DNA of 8,233 nucleotides from contig CAMAHZ010000048.1 in assembly GCA_945834965.1 (NCBI GenBank), forward strand, positions 1-8,233, given 5' to 3'. Below are positions 1-6,641 of this stretch, in pieces. Under the pieces are notes generated by a model. That model had not been told where the DNA came from, did not search any database, and saw only the letters and a program-made list of their open reading frames with translations. Both the position numbers and the translations under genes were made by a program. Origin of the DNA: an uncultured Clostridia bacterium (lineage in GTDB: Bacteria > Bacillota > Clostridia > Christensenellales > Borkfalkiaceae). The number at the start of each line of letters is the position of its first letter. Within the stretch, counting starts at the first letter, position 1.

Positions 1-6
1 AACTTG

Positions 7-53
7 CTTTCCCTGAAGAACAGGGAAAGTGTCACGAGCCTAAAGCTCGTGAC
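7..53. repeat. Two adjacent perfect inverted repeats (tandem hairpins)
   Basis: CTTTCCCTG (7-15) is the exact reverse complement of CAGGGAAAG (21-29), with the loop AAGAA. One base later, GTCACGAGC (31-39) is the exact reverse complement of GCTCGTGAC (45-53), with the loop CTAAA. Both have 9-bp stems and 5-nt loops. Neither is followed by a T-run on either strand, so they do not look like intrinsic terminators. They could be the 3' part of a structured RNA cut by the window edge, a dispersed intergenic repeat, or a leader structure for rarA. The pairing is certain and the role is unknown. Confidence 0.75.
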
Positions 54-114
54 GATAGAGTTTGATACTTCTAATAATCCCACCACATTAATTCTTTATT
101 CTTTAAACTAACCT

Positions 115-1428
115 ATGGACTTATTTGATTTAAACGGCAACGAAGAGCAGGCAAAGCCGCTTGCCGAGCGTATGCGCGCAAACAACTTAAACGACTTTAT
201 CGGGCAAAGGCATATCGTTGCGGAGGGCTCGCTTCTTCGTCGTGCAATTTCGCTTGACAGGCTTGGCAGCTGTATCTTCTACGGTCCCCCGGGTACGGGC
301 AAGACGACGCTTGCAAACATAATCGCTTCTACCACGCACGGCGAGTTTATTAAGTTAAACGCGGTGCAGGCGGGCGTTGCGGACGTAAAGGCGGCGGTCA
401 AGCAGGCGGAAGATAATTTAAAGCTGTACGGCAAGCGCACCTACTTAATGCTTGACGAATGTCACCGCTTTAACAAAACGCAGTCCGATTCGCTTTTGCC
501 TTCAATCGAAAAGGGCACGATTATTTTTATCGGCTCTACAACCGAAAATCCCTATGCGTCAATGACGCCTGCAATCGTATCCCGTTGCCGCGTGTTCGAG
601 TTTAAGCGTTTAAGCGATGAAGAGATTTTATCGGCGTTAAAAAAGGCGCTTAACGATAAACGCAAGGGCTTGGGCGAGTATCAGGCCGAAGTGGAAGAAG
701 TTGCGCTAAACCATATCGCCACTATGGCGGGCGGCGATTTAAGGGCGGCTTACAACGCGTTAGAGCTTGCCGTCCTGACCACGCCCGTATCGGCTGACGG
801 CACCGTCAAAGTCACGCTTTCGGATGCGGAGCAGTCCATTCAGCGCAAGTCGCTTGCGTATAATACCGACGACTATTACGACTATCTTTCGGCGTTTTGC
901 AAGTCTTTAAGGGGGAGCGATTCAAACGCCGCACTCTACTATGCTATGCGCCTTGCGGAAGGCGGTTGCGACCCTATGCTTATCGCCCGTCGCTTGGTCG
1001 TGCACTCTGCCGAAGACGTGGGTTTAGCCGACCCCCGCGCCCTGCAAATTGCAACTTCTGCAATGTACGCCTTAGAAAAGATAGGCTATCCCGAAGGGCT
1101 TGAGCCCCTTTGCGAAGCCATAATCTACGTCTGCGAAGCGCCCAAATCAAACACGGTGGAAGTATCTATGAACGCCGCAAAGGAAGACGCAAGGAACGTC
1201 CGCGACGACGACGGCGTGCCGCCCTATTTAAAGGACAATTCCTACGGCGGCAAGGGCGATAAGGCGCAGTCGGCAAGGTATAAATATCCGCACAACTATC
1301 CGCAAGGTTTTATCGAGCAGCAGTACCTTCCCGACAGGTTAAAGGATAAGATTTACTACGTCCCGTCCGATTACGGGTACGAGCGTACCATTCAGGAAAT
1401 ACGTAAAATCAAGGGTAAACGCCGTTAA
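115..1428 (+). CDS. rarA: Replication-associated recombination protein RarA (MgsA), AAA+ ATPase
   Basis: This is an AAA+ ATPase of the RarA/MgsA/WRNIP1 family. These cytosolic proteins form tetramers that act at stalled or gapped replication forks, together with SSB and RecA. At 437 aa it matches the family's usual length (about 420-450 aa). The N-terminus has the family signature PLAERMR...FIGQ (15-31). Walker A is GPPGTGKT (57-64). Walker B is LMLDECHRFNK (111-121), with Cys where DEIH is common. Sensor 1 lies in STTENP (141-146), and SRCR (156-159) carries the likely arginine finger. The C-terminal half has the usual lid and tetramerisation region with GGDLRAAYNALE, and later EDVGLADPRAL and YKYPHNYPQGF. 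The ATG at 115 is the first possible start, because an in-frame TAA lies at 109-111 and the MDLFD start is typical of the family. No Shine-Dalgarno sequence is visible before it. The gene stands alone: the next one begins 238 nt later behind its own promoter. The identification is secure. Confidence 0.96.
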   Translation: MDLFDLNGNEEQAKPLAERMRANNLNDFIGQRHIVAEGSLLRRAISLDRLGSCIFYGPPGTGKTTLANIIASTTHGEFIKLNAVQAGVADVKAAVKQAEDNLKLYGKRTYLMLDECHRFNKTQSDSLLPSIEKGTIIFIGSTTENPYASMTPAIVSRCRVFEFKRLSDEEILSALKKALNDKRKGLGEYQAEVEEVALNHIATMAGGDLRAAYNALELAVLTTPVSADGTVKVTLSDAEQSIQRKSLAYNTDDYYDYLSAFCKSLRGSDSNAALYYAMRLAEGGCDPMLIARRLVVHSAEDVGLADPRALQIATSAMYALEKIGYPEGLEPLCEAIIYVCEAPKSNTVEVSMNAAKEDARNVRDDDGVPPYLKDNSYGGKGDKAQSARYKYPHNYPQGFIEQQYLPDRLKDKIYYVPSDYGYERTIQEIRKIKGKRR

Positions 1429-1463
1429 AAGGCGTGTGCAATAAAGTAAAATTTTTGCATAAA

Positions 1464-1483
1464 AATTGAATAACGGTTCAATT
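1464..1483. promoter_or_regulatory. Inverted repeat upstream of the aspS promoter, operator-like
   Basis: AATTGAA (1464-1470) and TTCAATT (1477-1483) form a perfect 7-bp inverted repeat around TAACGG. It ends 15 bp before the -35 box of the aspS promoter. Its left arm overlaps a second, purely AT repeat, AATTTTT-GCAT-AAAAATT (1450-1467). Such a dyad could bind a dimeric regulator, or be chance in AT-rich DNA. Between rarA and this site I see no proper terminator. A 5-bp stem ACGCC/GGCGT (1419-1435) spans the rarA stop codon, but the nearest T-run begins 16 nt after it, so rarA transcripts may read through. Confidence 0.35.
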
Positions 1484-1498
1484 AAACGCCGATATTCG

Positions 1499-1527
1499 TT
1501 GACACTTGCCTTAATAAATAGTATAAT
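1499..1527 (+). promoter_or_regulatory. Consensus sigma-A promoter for aspS-gatCAB
   Basis: TTGACA (1499-1504) and TATAAT (1522-1527) both match the housekeeping consensus exactly and are separated by the optimal 17 bp. The expected transcription start is near 1534, which gives an untranslated leader of about 133 nt before aspS. A perfect-consensus promoter predicts strong transcription, as expected for tRNA-charging genes, unless it is checked by a repressor or by the leader. The sequence match is exact and the activity is inferred. Confidence 0.85.
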
Positions 1528-1542
1528 TACGAATAATTATAC
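1521..1542. promoter_or_regulatory. Palindrome overlapping the -10 box and start site, candidate operator
   Basis: GTATAATTA (1521-1529) and TAATTATAC (1534-1542) are exact reverse complements around the tetranucleotide CGAA. The left arm contains the whole -10 box, and the right arm covers the expected start site and first transcribed bases (about -13 to +9). A dimeric repressor bound here would block RNA polymerase. The palindrome also places a TATAAT on the minus strand, but no matching -35 is seen there. The dyad is directly visible, while the operator role is inferred from its position only. Confidence 0.5.
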
Positions 1543-1552
1543 ATATATAAGG

Positions 1553-1590
1553 CGAGTGGCGCATACAGTGCCGAGTGACGCATACAGCGC
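1553..1590 (+). repeat. Tandem 19-nt direct repeat in the aspS leader
   Basis: CGAGTGGCGCATACAGTGC (1553-1571) is followed without a gap by CGAGTGACGCATACAGCGC (1572-1590). The copies match at 17 of 19 positions. Each can form a mini-hairpin with the loop ATACA: GCGC/GTGC (one G-U pair) in the first copy and CGC/GCG in the second. The repeat lies in the transcribed leader, 76 nt before the aspS start. It may be a protein- or RNA-binding site or a simple duplication. No function can be assigned. Confidence 0.8.
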
Positions 1591-1596
1591 ATAAAA

Positions 1597-1627
1597 CCGT
1601 TCGCCGCAGGTTTTTTTCGGTGGACGG
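1597..1627 (+). promoter_or_regulatory. Leader hairpin upstream of aspS, unknown role
   Basis: CCGTTCGCCG (1597-1606) can pair with CGGTGGACGG (1618-1627) to give 10 bp, two of them G-U. The 11-nt loop contains seven consecutive T (1611-1617). The left arm could instead pair with GGCGAGTG at 1551-1558 (8 bp including two G-U), so the two folds exclude each other, and in the second fold the T-run follows the stem after 5 nt. That resembles an attenuator, but the stems are imperfect. I see no T-box motif (AGGGTGG...ACCGCG) and no specifier stem. Confidence 0.3.
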
Positions 1628-1666
1628 GATTTTTATTTGATAGAAAGAGAAAAAGGAGAGTTTTAA

Positions 1667-3409
1667 ATGTCCGAATTATATCGCACCGATACGGCAGATA
1701 AAATAGGGGAAGACAGAATAGGTCAAAGCGTTTCGCTTGCAGGTTGGATAGAGAATATCCGTGACCACGGCGGCGTTTCGTTTATTGATTTAAGAGATTA
1801 TTACGGGGTCGTTCAGGTCGTTATGCACGATACGCAGCTTTTGAACGGGCTGAATAAGGAAGATTGCATCTCGGTTTCAGGCGTAATCGAAAAGAGAGAC
1901 GAAGAGACGTTCAACCCTAAAATTCCTTCAGGTACGGTAGAACTCAATTGCAAACAGGTGGCCGTTTTGGGCAAGGTAAGGGAACAGCTCCCCTTTGAAG
2001 TTGCGTCTTCTAAAGACATAAGGGAAGACGTTCGCCTTAAGTACCGCTTTTTGGATATGAGAAACCGCAAGGTTAAAGACAACGTTATCTTCCGTTCGCA
2101 GGTAATTTCCTTCCTTCGCGAGCAGATGACTTCTATGGGCTTTTTAGAAGTGCAGACGCCTATTTTGTGTGCGTCTTCACCCGAAGGCGCAAGGGACTAT
2201 ATCGTGCCTTCGAGAAGGTACAAGGGCAAGTTCTACGCCCTTCCCCAAGCGCCCCAGCAGTATAAACAGCTTTTAATGGTTGGCGGTATAGACAAGTACT
2301 TCCAGATTGCACCCTGCTTCAGGGACGAAGACGCCCGTGCCGACCGCTCTCCCGGCGAGTTCTACCAGCTCGACTTCGAAATGGCTTTTGCCGACCAACA
2401 GGACGTTTTCACGGTGGGCGAAAAGGTGCTCTCCGAAACCTTTAAAAAATTCGCACCCGAAGGGTTTGAAGTAACTAAAGCTCCCTTCCCCGTAATTTCC
2501 TACGAGCAGGCAATGCTCCAGTTTGGTTCGGATAAGCCCGACTTAAGGAATCCCCTTCGTATAATCGACTTGTCCGACTTCTTCAACAAATGCACGTTCA
2601 AGCCGTTTATAAACAAGTGCGTACGCGCCGTAAAGGTGCACGCCGATATGTCAAAGGGCTTCCACGAAAAATTGCTTGCATACGCAATGTCAATCGGCAT
2701 GGCAGGTCTCGGCTATTTGGAAGTTGCAGATGACTTGACCTATAAAGGACCTATCGACAAGTTTATCCCTGCCGAACTCAAGGGCGAACTCAGAGAGCTT
2801 GCAAAGTTAGAAGTGGGCGACACCATCTTCTTTATCGCAGACACCAAGGAAAAAGCCCCCAAGCTTGCAGGGCAGATAAGAAACGAGCTCGGCGCTAAAT
2901 TAAACTTAACCGAAAAGAACGCGTACCGTTTCTGTTTCGTCAACGACTTCCCCATGTACGAGTTGGACGAAAACGGCAAGGTGGCGTTTACCCATAACCC
3001 CTTCTCGATGCCGCAGGGCGGACTTAAGGCGCTTAACGAAAAAGACCCCCTTGAAATTCTTGCGTACCAGTACGACATCGTATGCAACGGCATAGAGCTT
3101 TCAAGCGGCGCAGTCAGAAACCACGATTTGGATATAATGGTCAAGGCGTTCGAGATTGCAGGCTACGACGAAGAGACGTTAAAGGATAAGTTCGGCGCAC
3201 TCTACACGGCGTTCAAGTACGGCGCGCCCCCCCACGCAGGTATGGCACCCGGCATCGACAGAATGATTATGCTTTTAAAGAACGAAGACAACATAAGGGA
3301 AGTAATCGCATTCCCCATGTCGTCGTCCGGTCAGGACTTAATGTGCGGCGCACCCAACATAGTAACCGAAACTCAGCTTCGTGAAACGCACATTAAGATA
3401 AGACAGTAG
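1667..3409 (+). CDS. aspS: Aspartyl-tRNA synthetase, bacterial type, probably non-discriminating
   Basis: This cytosolic class IIb synthetase attaches aspartate to tRNA-Asp and, if non-discriminating, also to tRNA-Asn. At 580 aa it is of normal length for the bacterial form. An N-terminal OB-fold anticodon-binding domain (about 1-105) leads into the catalytic core: SPEGARDYIVPSR (171-183), the flipping loop ALPQAPQQYKQ (191-201), motif 2 CFRDEDARADR (217-227) with GEFYQLDFEMAF, and motif 3 GIDR (529-532). The bacterial GAD insertion lies at about 285-420. His34 in RDHGG occupies the position that is His in non-discriminating and Leu in discriminating enzymes. The strong ribosome binding site GGAG (1655-1658) lies 8 nt before the ATG. 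gatC follows after 21 nt, which supports a joint role in making Asn-tRNA. Stretches such as HNPFSMPQGG, ELSSGAVRNH and PPHAGMAPGIDR recall the alphaproteobacterial branch of AspRS. The identity is certain, and the dual specificity is inferred. Confidence 0.97.
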   Translation: MSELYRTDTADKIGEDRIGQSVSLAGWIENIRDHGGVSFIDLRDYYGVVQVVMHDTQLLNGLNKEDCISVSGVIEKRDEETFNPKIPSGTVELNCKQVAVLGKVREQLPFEVASSKDIREDVRLKYRFLDMRNRKVKDNVIFRSQVISFLREQMTSMGFLEVQTPILCASSPEGARDYIVPSRRYKGKFYALPQAPQQYKQLLMVGGIDKYFQIAPCFRDEDARADRSPGEFYQLDFEMAFADQQDVFTVGEKVLSETFKKFAPEGFEVTKAPFPVISYEQAMLQFGSDKPDLRNPLRIIDLSDFFNKCTFKPFINKCVRAVKVHADMSKGFHEKLLAYAMSIGMAGLGYLEVADDLTYKGPIDKFIPAELKGELRELAKLEVGDTIFFIADTKEKAPKLAGQIRNELGAKLNLTEKNAYRFCFVNDFPMYELDENGKVAFTHNPFSMPQGGLKALNEKDPLEILAYQYDIVCNGIELSSGAVRNHDLDIMVKAFEIAGYDEETLKDKFGALYTAFKYGAPPHAGMAPGIDRMIMLLKNEDNIREVIAFPMSSSGQDLMCGAPNIVTETQLRETHIKIRQ

Positions 3410-3430
3410 TTTTTAGTAAGAGAAATTAAA

Positions 3431-3724
3431 ATGAGTATTTCGCAGAAAGAAATTCAAACTTTAGCCCGTCTTTCAAGGCTTGAGTTTTCAGAAGAAGAAC
3501 AGGAAAAATTCATTCCCGACTTCGAAGAGATAATCGCCTTTGCCGACAGAATCAACGGCGAAGTGGTGGGCGATACTTCCAGCATAAAGGAGGTTGCCGC
3601 CCGCACTATTGCGTGGGAAGATTTAAGGGAAGACGAAGTAACGGACAGCCTTCCCAACGAAAAAATCACTTCCAACGTAGAAGCGCAGGACGGCTACTTC
3701 CCCGTAAGGAGAGTTGTAAAATGA
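3431..3724 (+). CDS. gatC: Asp-tRNA(Asn)/Glu-tRNA(Gln) amidotransferase subunit C
   Basis: GatC is the small subunit that wraps around GatA and GatB and stabilises the amidotransferase. At 97 aa it has the usual length of about 95 aa. It shows the family pattern: an N-terminal helical hairpin (ISQKEIQTLARLSRLEFSEE at 3-22, then FEEIIAFADRI), followed by LREDEVTDSLP (66-76) and the C-terminal DGYFPVRRVVK. The start ATG lies 21 nt after the aspS stop codon and has only a weak AAGAG (3418-3422) before it, so translation may depend partly on coupling to aspS. Its TGA stop overlaps the gatA ATG in an ATGA arrangement (3721-3724). Confidence 0.95.
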   Translation: MSISQKEIQTLARLSRLEFSEEEQEKFIPDFEEIIAFADRINGEVVGDTSSIKEVAARTIAWEDLREDEVTDSLPNEKITSNVEAQDGYFPVRRVVK

Positions 3725-5172
3725 AAAGTACCATTCTGCACCTTTCCAAAATGCTTCAAAGCGGAGAAATTACTTCCGTTCAGCTTACAGAGCAGTACAT
3801 CTCTGCAATAGAAAAGGAAAACCCTGCAATCAACGCCTACGTAAACTACACGTTTGACCAGGCAAGGGCAAACGCAATTGAAGCGGATAAGCTTATAAAG
3901 GAAGGCAGGGCGACCGCACTTACGGGCATACCCTTTACCTTAAAGGACAACATCGCCACCGACGGTATGCTTACGACCTGCTGTTCAAAGATTTTGCAGG
4001 GCTTCAAGCCCTATTACGACGCAACCGTTTGGTCTAAATTAAAAGCTCAAGGTGCGGTGCTTTTGGGCAAGACGAATATGGACGAGTTTGCAATGGGCTC
4101 CACGAGCGAGACGAGCGTCTACGGCGCACCCTTGAACCCCATCGACAAAACGAGAGTTACGGGCGGTTCGTCAGGCGGCGTTGCGGCGGCAGTCTGCGCA
4201 AACCTTGCGGCGTACGGCTTAGGCTCGGACACGGGCGGCTCTATCCGTCAGCCGGCGTCCTTTTGCGGCATAGTCGGCTTCAAGCCTTCCTACGGCGCGG
4301 TGTCAAGGTACGGGCTTATTGCGTACGGCTCTTCGCTCGACCAAATCGGTCCTATGACCCGTTCGGTCACGGACGCGGCAATAATATTCGACGCAATCAA
4401 GGGCGAAGATAAAAAAGACGGCACTTCGGTTGCAACCCCTTCGGGTGAAACGAAACTAATAGGCGACGTCAAGGGTTTAAAAATAGGTGTAGTGGAAGAG
4501 CTGACCGACGGCGTAAACCCCGAAATTTTACAGGCGGTTAACGGCGTTATCGAAGCCTACCAAAAGGCTGGCGCACAGGTTGTAAAACTCTCCGTCCCCG
4601 CCTTAAAGCTCGCCCTTCCCGTCTACTATATAATCGCCTGTGCAGAAGCGTCGTCAAACTTAGGCAGGTACGACGGCATAAGGTACGGTTATAGGGCAAG
4701 CAACTACTCTGGGCTTGACGATATGGTAACCAAAACCCGTTCGGAAGGGTTTGGTAAAGAAGTTAAAAAGCGTATAATGCTCGGCACGTACGTGCTATCG
4801 TCGGGCTATTTCGACGCATATTATAAAAAGGCGTGCGTACTCCGCGGCGAAGTTGAAAAGCAGATTAAAGAATGTTTTGAAAAGTGTGATTTCATCTTTG
4901 CTCCTACCGTTCCGCAAACGGCGTTCCCCTTGGGATATTCGGGGGGCAACGCTACCGAAACGTATCTTTCGGACGTATGCACCGTGCCTGTGAATATTGC
5001 AGGGCTACCCGCAATCTCTATCCCCTGCGGCAAGGACAAAAACGGACTTCCCATCGGCTTGCAGATAATCGGCAGAAAGTACGACGACGAGAGAGTGCTT
5101 AACGCCGCATACTTTGCTGAAAAGTACGGCGTGTGCGAAGATATACAATTTGACGGGGGTGTAAAGCTGTGA
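3721..5172 (+). CDS. gatA: Asp-tRNA(Asn)/Glu-tRNA(Gln) amidotransferase subunit A
   Basis: GatA is the glutaminase subunit, an amidase-signature enzyme. It releases ammonia from glutamine and channels it to GatB for amidation of mischarged tRNA. At 483 aa it is full length. The catalytic triad is visible and correctly spaced: Lys75 in TLKDN, the cis-Ser150 in GGSSGG (148-153), and the nucleophile Ser174 in DTGGSIRQPA. These correspond to Lys79, Ser154 and Ser178 of the Staphylococcus aureus enzyme. C-terminal family blocks include FIAPTVPQTAFPLG and AGLPAISIPCG. The open frame extends upstream to 3613, but the ATG at 3721 is preferred: AAGGAG (3706-3711) sits 9 nt before it, it overlaps the gatC stop, and MKSTILHLSKMLQSGEIT is the family N-terminus. 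Its stop overlaps the gatB start. Confidence 0.97.
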   Translation: MKSTILHLSKMLQSGEITSVQLTEQYISAIEKENPAINAYVNYTFDQARANAIEADKLIKEGRATALTGIPFTLKDNIATDGMLTTCCSKILQGFKPYYDATVWSKLKAQGAVLLGKTNMDEFAMGSTSETSVYGAPLNPIDKTRVTGGSSGGVAAAVCANLAAYGLGSDTGGSIRQPASFCGIVGFKPSYGAVSRYGLIAYGSSLDQIGPMTRSVTDAAIIFDAIKGEDKKDGTSVATPSGETKLIGDVKGLKIGVVEELTDGVNPEILQAVNGVIEAYQKAGAQVVKLSVPALKLALPVYYIIACAEASSNLGRYDGIRYGYRASNYSGLDDMVTKTRSEGFGKEVKKRIMLGTYVLSSGYFDAYYKKACVLRGEVEKQIKECFEKCDFIFAPTVPQTAFPLGYSGGNATETYLSDVCTVPVNIAGLPAISIPCGKDKNGLPIGLQIIGRKYDDERVLNAAYFAEKYGVCEDIQFDGGVKL

Positions 5173-6584
5173 AATATCAACTCGTTTCAGGGTTAGAAAC
5201 CCACGTAGAGCTTGCAACCAAGACCAAAATTTTCTGCGGCTGTACTACGGCTTTCGGCGGCGAACCCAACACGCATTGCTGTCCCGTCTGTACGGGTCAG
5301 CCGGGGGCTCTGCCCATCTTAAATAAAAAGGTGGTGGAATACGCCATAAGGGCAGGGCTTGCAACGCACTGCACCATCAACACGACTACCCACTTAGACA
5401 GAAAGAATTATTGCTATCCCGACCTTCCTAAGGCGTATCAAATTTCTCAGTTCGACAAGCCCCTTTGCGAACACGGCTACGTGGAGCTTGAGAGCGGCAA
5501 AAGGATAGGCATTACCCGTATTCATATCGAAGAAGACGCAGGCAAGCTCGTTCACGAAAGCGGCTACACCTTAATCGACTACAACCGCGGCGGCGTACCC
5601 TTAATCGAAATCGTGTCCGAACCCGACATCTCTTCCCCGGAAGAGGCGAAAGAATACGTCGAAAAGCTTCAGCTTATAATGCGCTATATCGGCGTATCCG
5701 ACTGCAAAATGCAGGAAGGCTCTATGCGCTGCGACGTAAACATTTCGGTCATGCCCGAAGGCTCGAAAGAGTTCGGCACTCGTACCGAAATCAAGAATAT
5801 GAACTCGATTAGCTATATCGACAAGGCTATGCGCTACGAGTACGAAAGGCAGTGCGAAGTGCTAAACGACGGCGGAAAAATAGTTCAGGCGACCTTGCGT
5901 TACGACGAAAAGACGGGCGAAACTTCGGTTATGCGTACAAAAGAAGACGCACAGGACTACCGCTATTTCCCCGAACCCGATATCCTGACCGTAGTAATCC
6001 CCGAAAGCAAGGTGGAAGAGATAAAATCTCAGCTCCCCGAGCTGCCTTTGGAAAAGCTCAACCGCTATATAGACGAGCTTAAAATCAACCCTGCAACGGC
6101 AAGGCTTTTATATAAGTATAAAAAGGTCTGCGACTTTGTGGAAAAGGTCATTTCCTTAGGCGCAAGCGTTAAAAACGCCGTCAACCTTACTACGGGCGTG
6201 CTGTATTCAAAGCTTCCCACCGAAGAGGACAAGGAAAACTTCGCTCTTCCCGTAACTGCGGAAGAGACGGCAAAGCTTATAAAGCTTGCGGACGAAGGCA
6301 AGATAAATATCACGCTTGCTCAGCAGACGCTTTCAAAGATGGCGGAAGAAGGCAACCCCGTATCCGCGTATATCAAGGAAGAAGACTTGGCAGGCGTTGA
6401 CGATAGCGAGCTTGAAGAAATCTGCAAACAGGCTATAGAGAATAACCCTGCCGCCGCGGCGGACTTTAAAGGCGGTAAGGAAAAGGCTATTTTCGCCCTG
6501 TACGGCTTTGTTAAAAAGGCAACGCAGGGCAAGGCGGATATAAAAAAGGCAGACGCAATTTTAAAGAAGTTAATCTTAGGTTAA
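5169..6584 (+). CDS. gatB: Asp-tRNA(Asn)/Glu-tRNA(Gln) amidotransferase subunit B
   Basis: GatB is the tRNA-binding kinase and transferase subunit. It phosphorylates the carboxyl group of Asp-tRNA-Asn or Glu-tRNA-Gln and replaces it with ammonia from GatA. At 471 aa it is full length. The cradle domain begins with YQLVSGLETHVEL, whose Glu10 and His12 are in the conserved metal-binding region. A cysteine cluster follows (Cys23, Cys25, Cys37, Cys38, Cys41) in FCGC...THCCPVCTGQPG. Further family blocks are DRKNYCYPDLPKAYQISQ (77-94), HIEEDAGK (119-126) and DYNRGGVPLIEIVSEPD. The C-terminal helical and YqeY-like tail ends in GKEKAIFALYGFVKKATQGKAD and recognises the tRNA elbow. The start codon is GTG, overlapping the gatA TGA by 4 nt (GTGA), with a GGGGGTG run (5155-5161) 7 nt upstream. 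It is the last gene of the operon, and a strong terminator follows within 60 nt. Confidence 0.97.
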   Translation: MKYQLVSGLETHVELATKTKIFCGCTTAFGGEPNTHCCPVCTGQPGALPILNKKVVEYAIRAGLATHCTINTTTHLDRKNYCYPDLPKAYQISQFDKPLCEHGYVELESGKRIGITRIHIEEDAGKLVHESGYTLIDYNRGGVPLIEIVSEPDISSPEEAKEYVEKLQLIMRYIGVSDCKMQEGSMRCDVNISVMPEGSKEFGTRTEIKNMNSISYIDKAMRYEYERQCEVLNDGGKIVQATLRYDEKTGETSVMRTKEDAQDYRYFPEPDILTVVIPESKVEEIKSQLPELPLEKLNRYIDELKINPATARLLYKYKKVCDFVEKVISLGASVKNAVNLTTGVLYSKLPTEEDKENFALPVTAEETAKLIKLADEGKINITLAQQTLSKMAEEGNPVSAYIKEEDLAGVDDSELEEICKQAIENNPAAAADFKGGKEKAIFALYGFVKKATQGKADIKKADAILKKLILG

Positions 6585-6605
6585 TTAAATATTTAGTTAT
6601 TTTAA

Positions 6606-6641
6606 GCTCGTCGGTGCGAAATGCGCCGACGAGCGTTTTTT
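6606..6641 (+). terminator. Strong intrinsic terminator of the aspS-gatCAB operon
   Basis: The arms GCTCGTCGGTGC (6606-6617) and GCGCCGACGAGC (6623-6634) pair over 12 bp with one G-U pair, around the loop GAAAT. After one G comes a run of six T (6636-6641). It begins 22 nt after the gatB stop codon. The GC-rich stem, short loop and immediate T-run make this a convincing Rho-independent terminator for plus-strand transcription. Confidence 0.95.

Noticed and set aside
57..66. AGAGTTTGAT, identical to the first bases of the common 16S rRNA 5' motif
   Set aside because: The match ends after 10 bases, and rarA follows within 60 nt, so it is not an rRNA gene.
1..86. Minus-strand open frame of about 28 codons running off the left edge
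   Set aside because: It is read through the two hairpin repeats, has no ribosome binding site, and encodes nothing I recognise. Too short to support.
1553..1590. CRISPR repeats
   Set aside because: The two copies are 19 nt long and abut each other with no spacer.
1534..1666. T-box riboswitch for aspS
   Set aside because: The leader is too short, and the conserved AGGGTGG...ACCGCG antiterminator motif and a specifier stem are absent.
3613..3720. Longer GatA starting upstream inside gatC
   Set aside because: It would overlap gatC by more than 100 nt, has no family similarity in the added part, and the ATG at 3721 has a good SD and the usual N-terminus.
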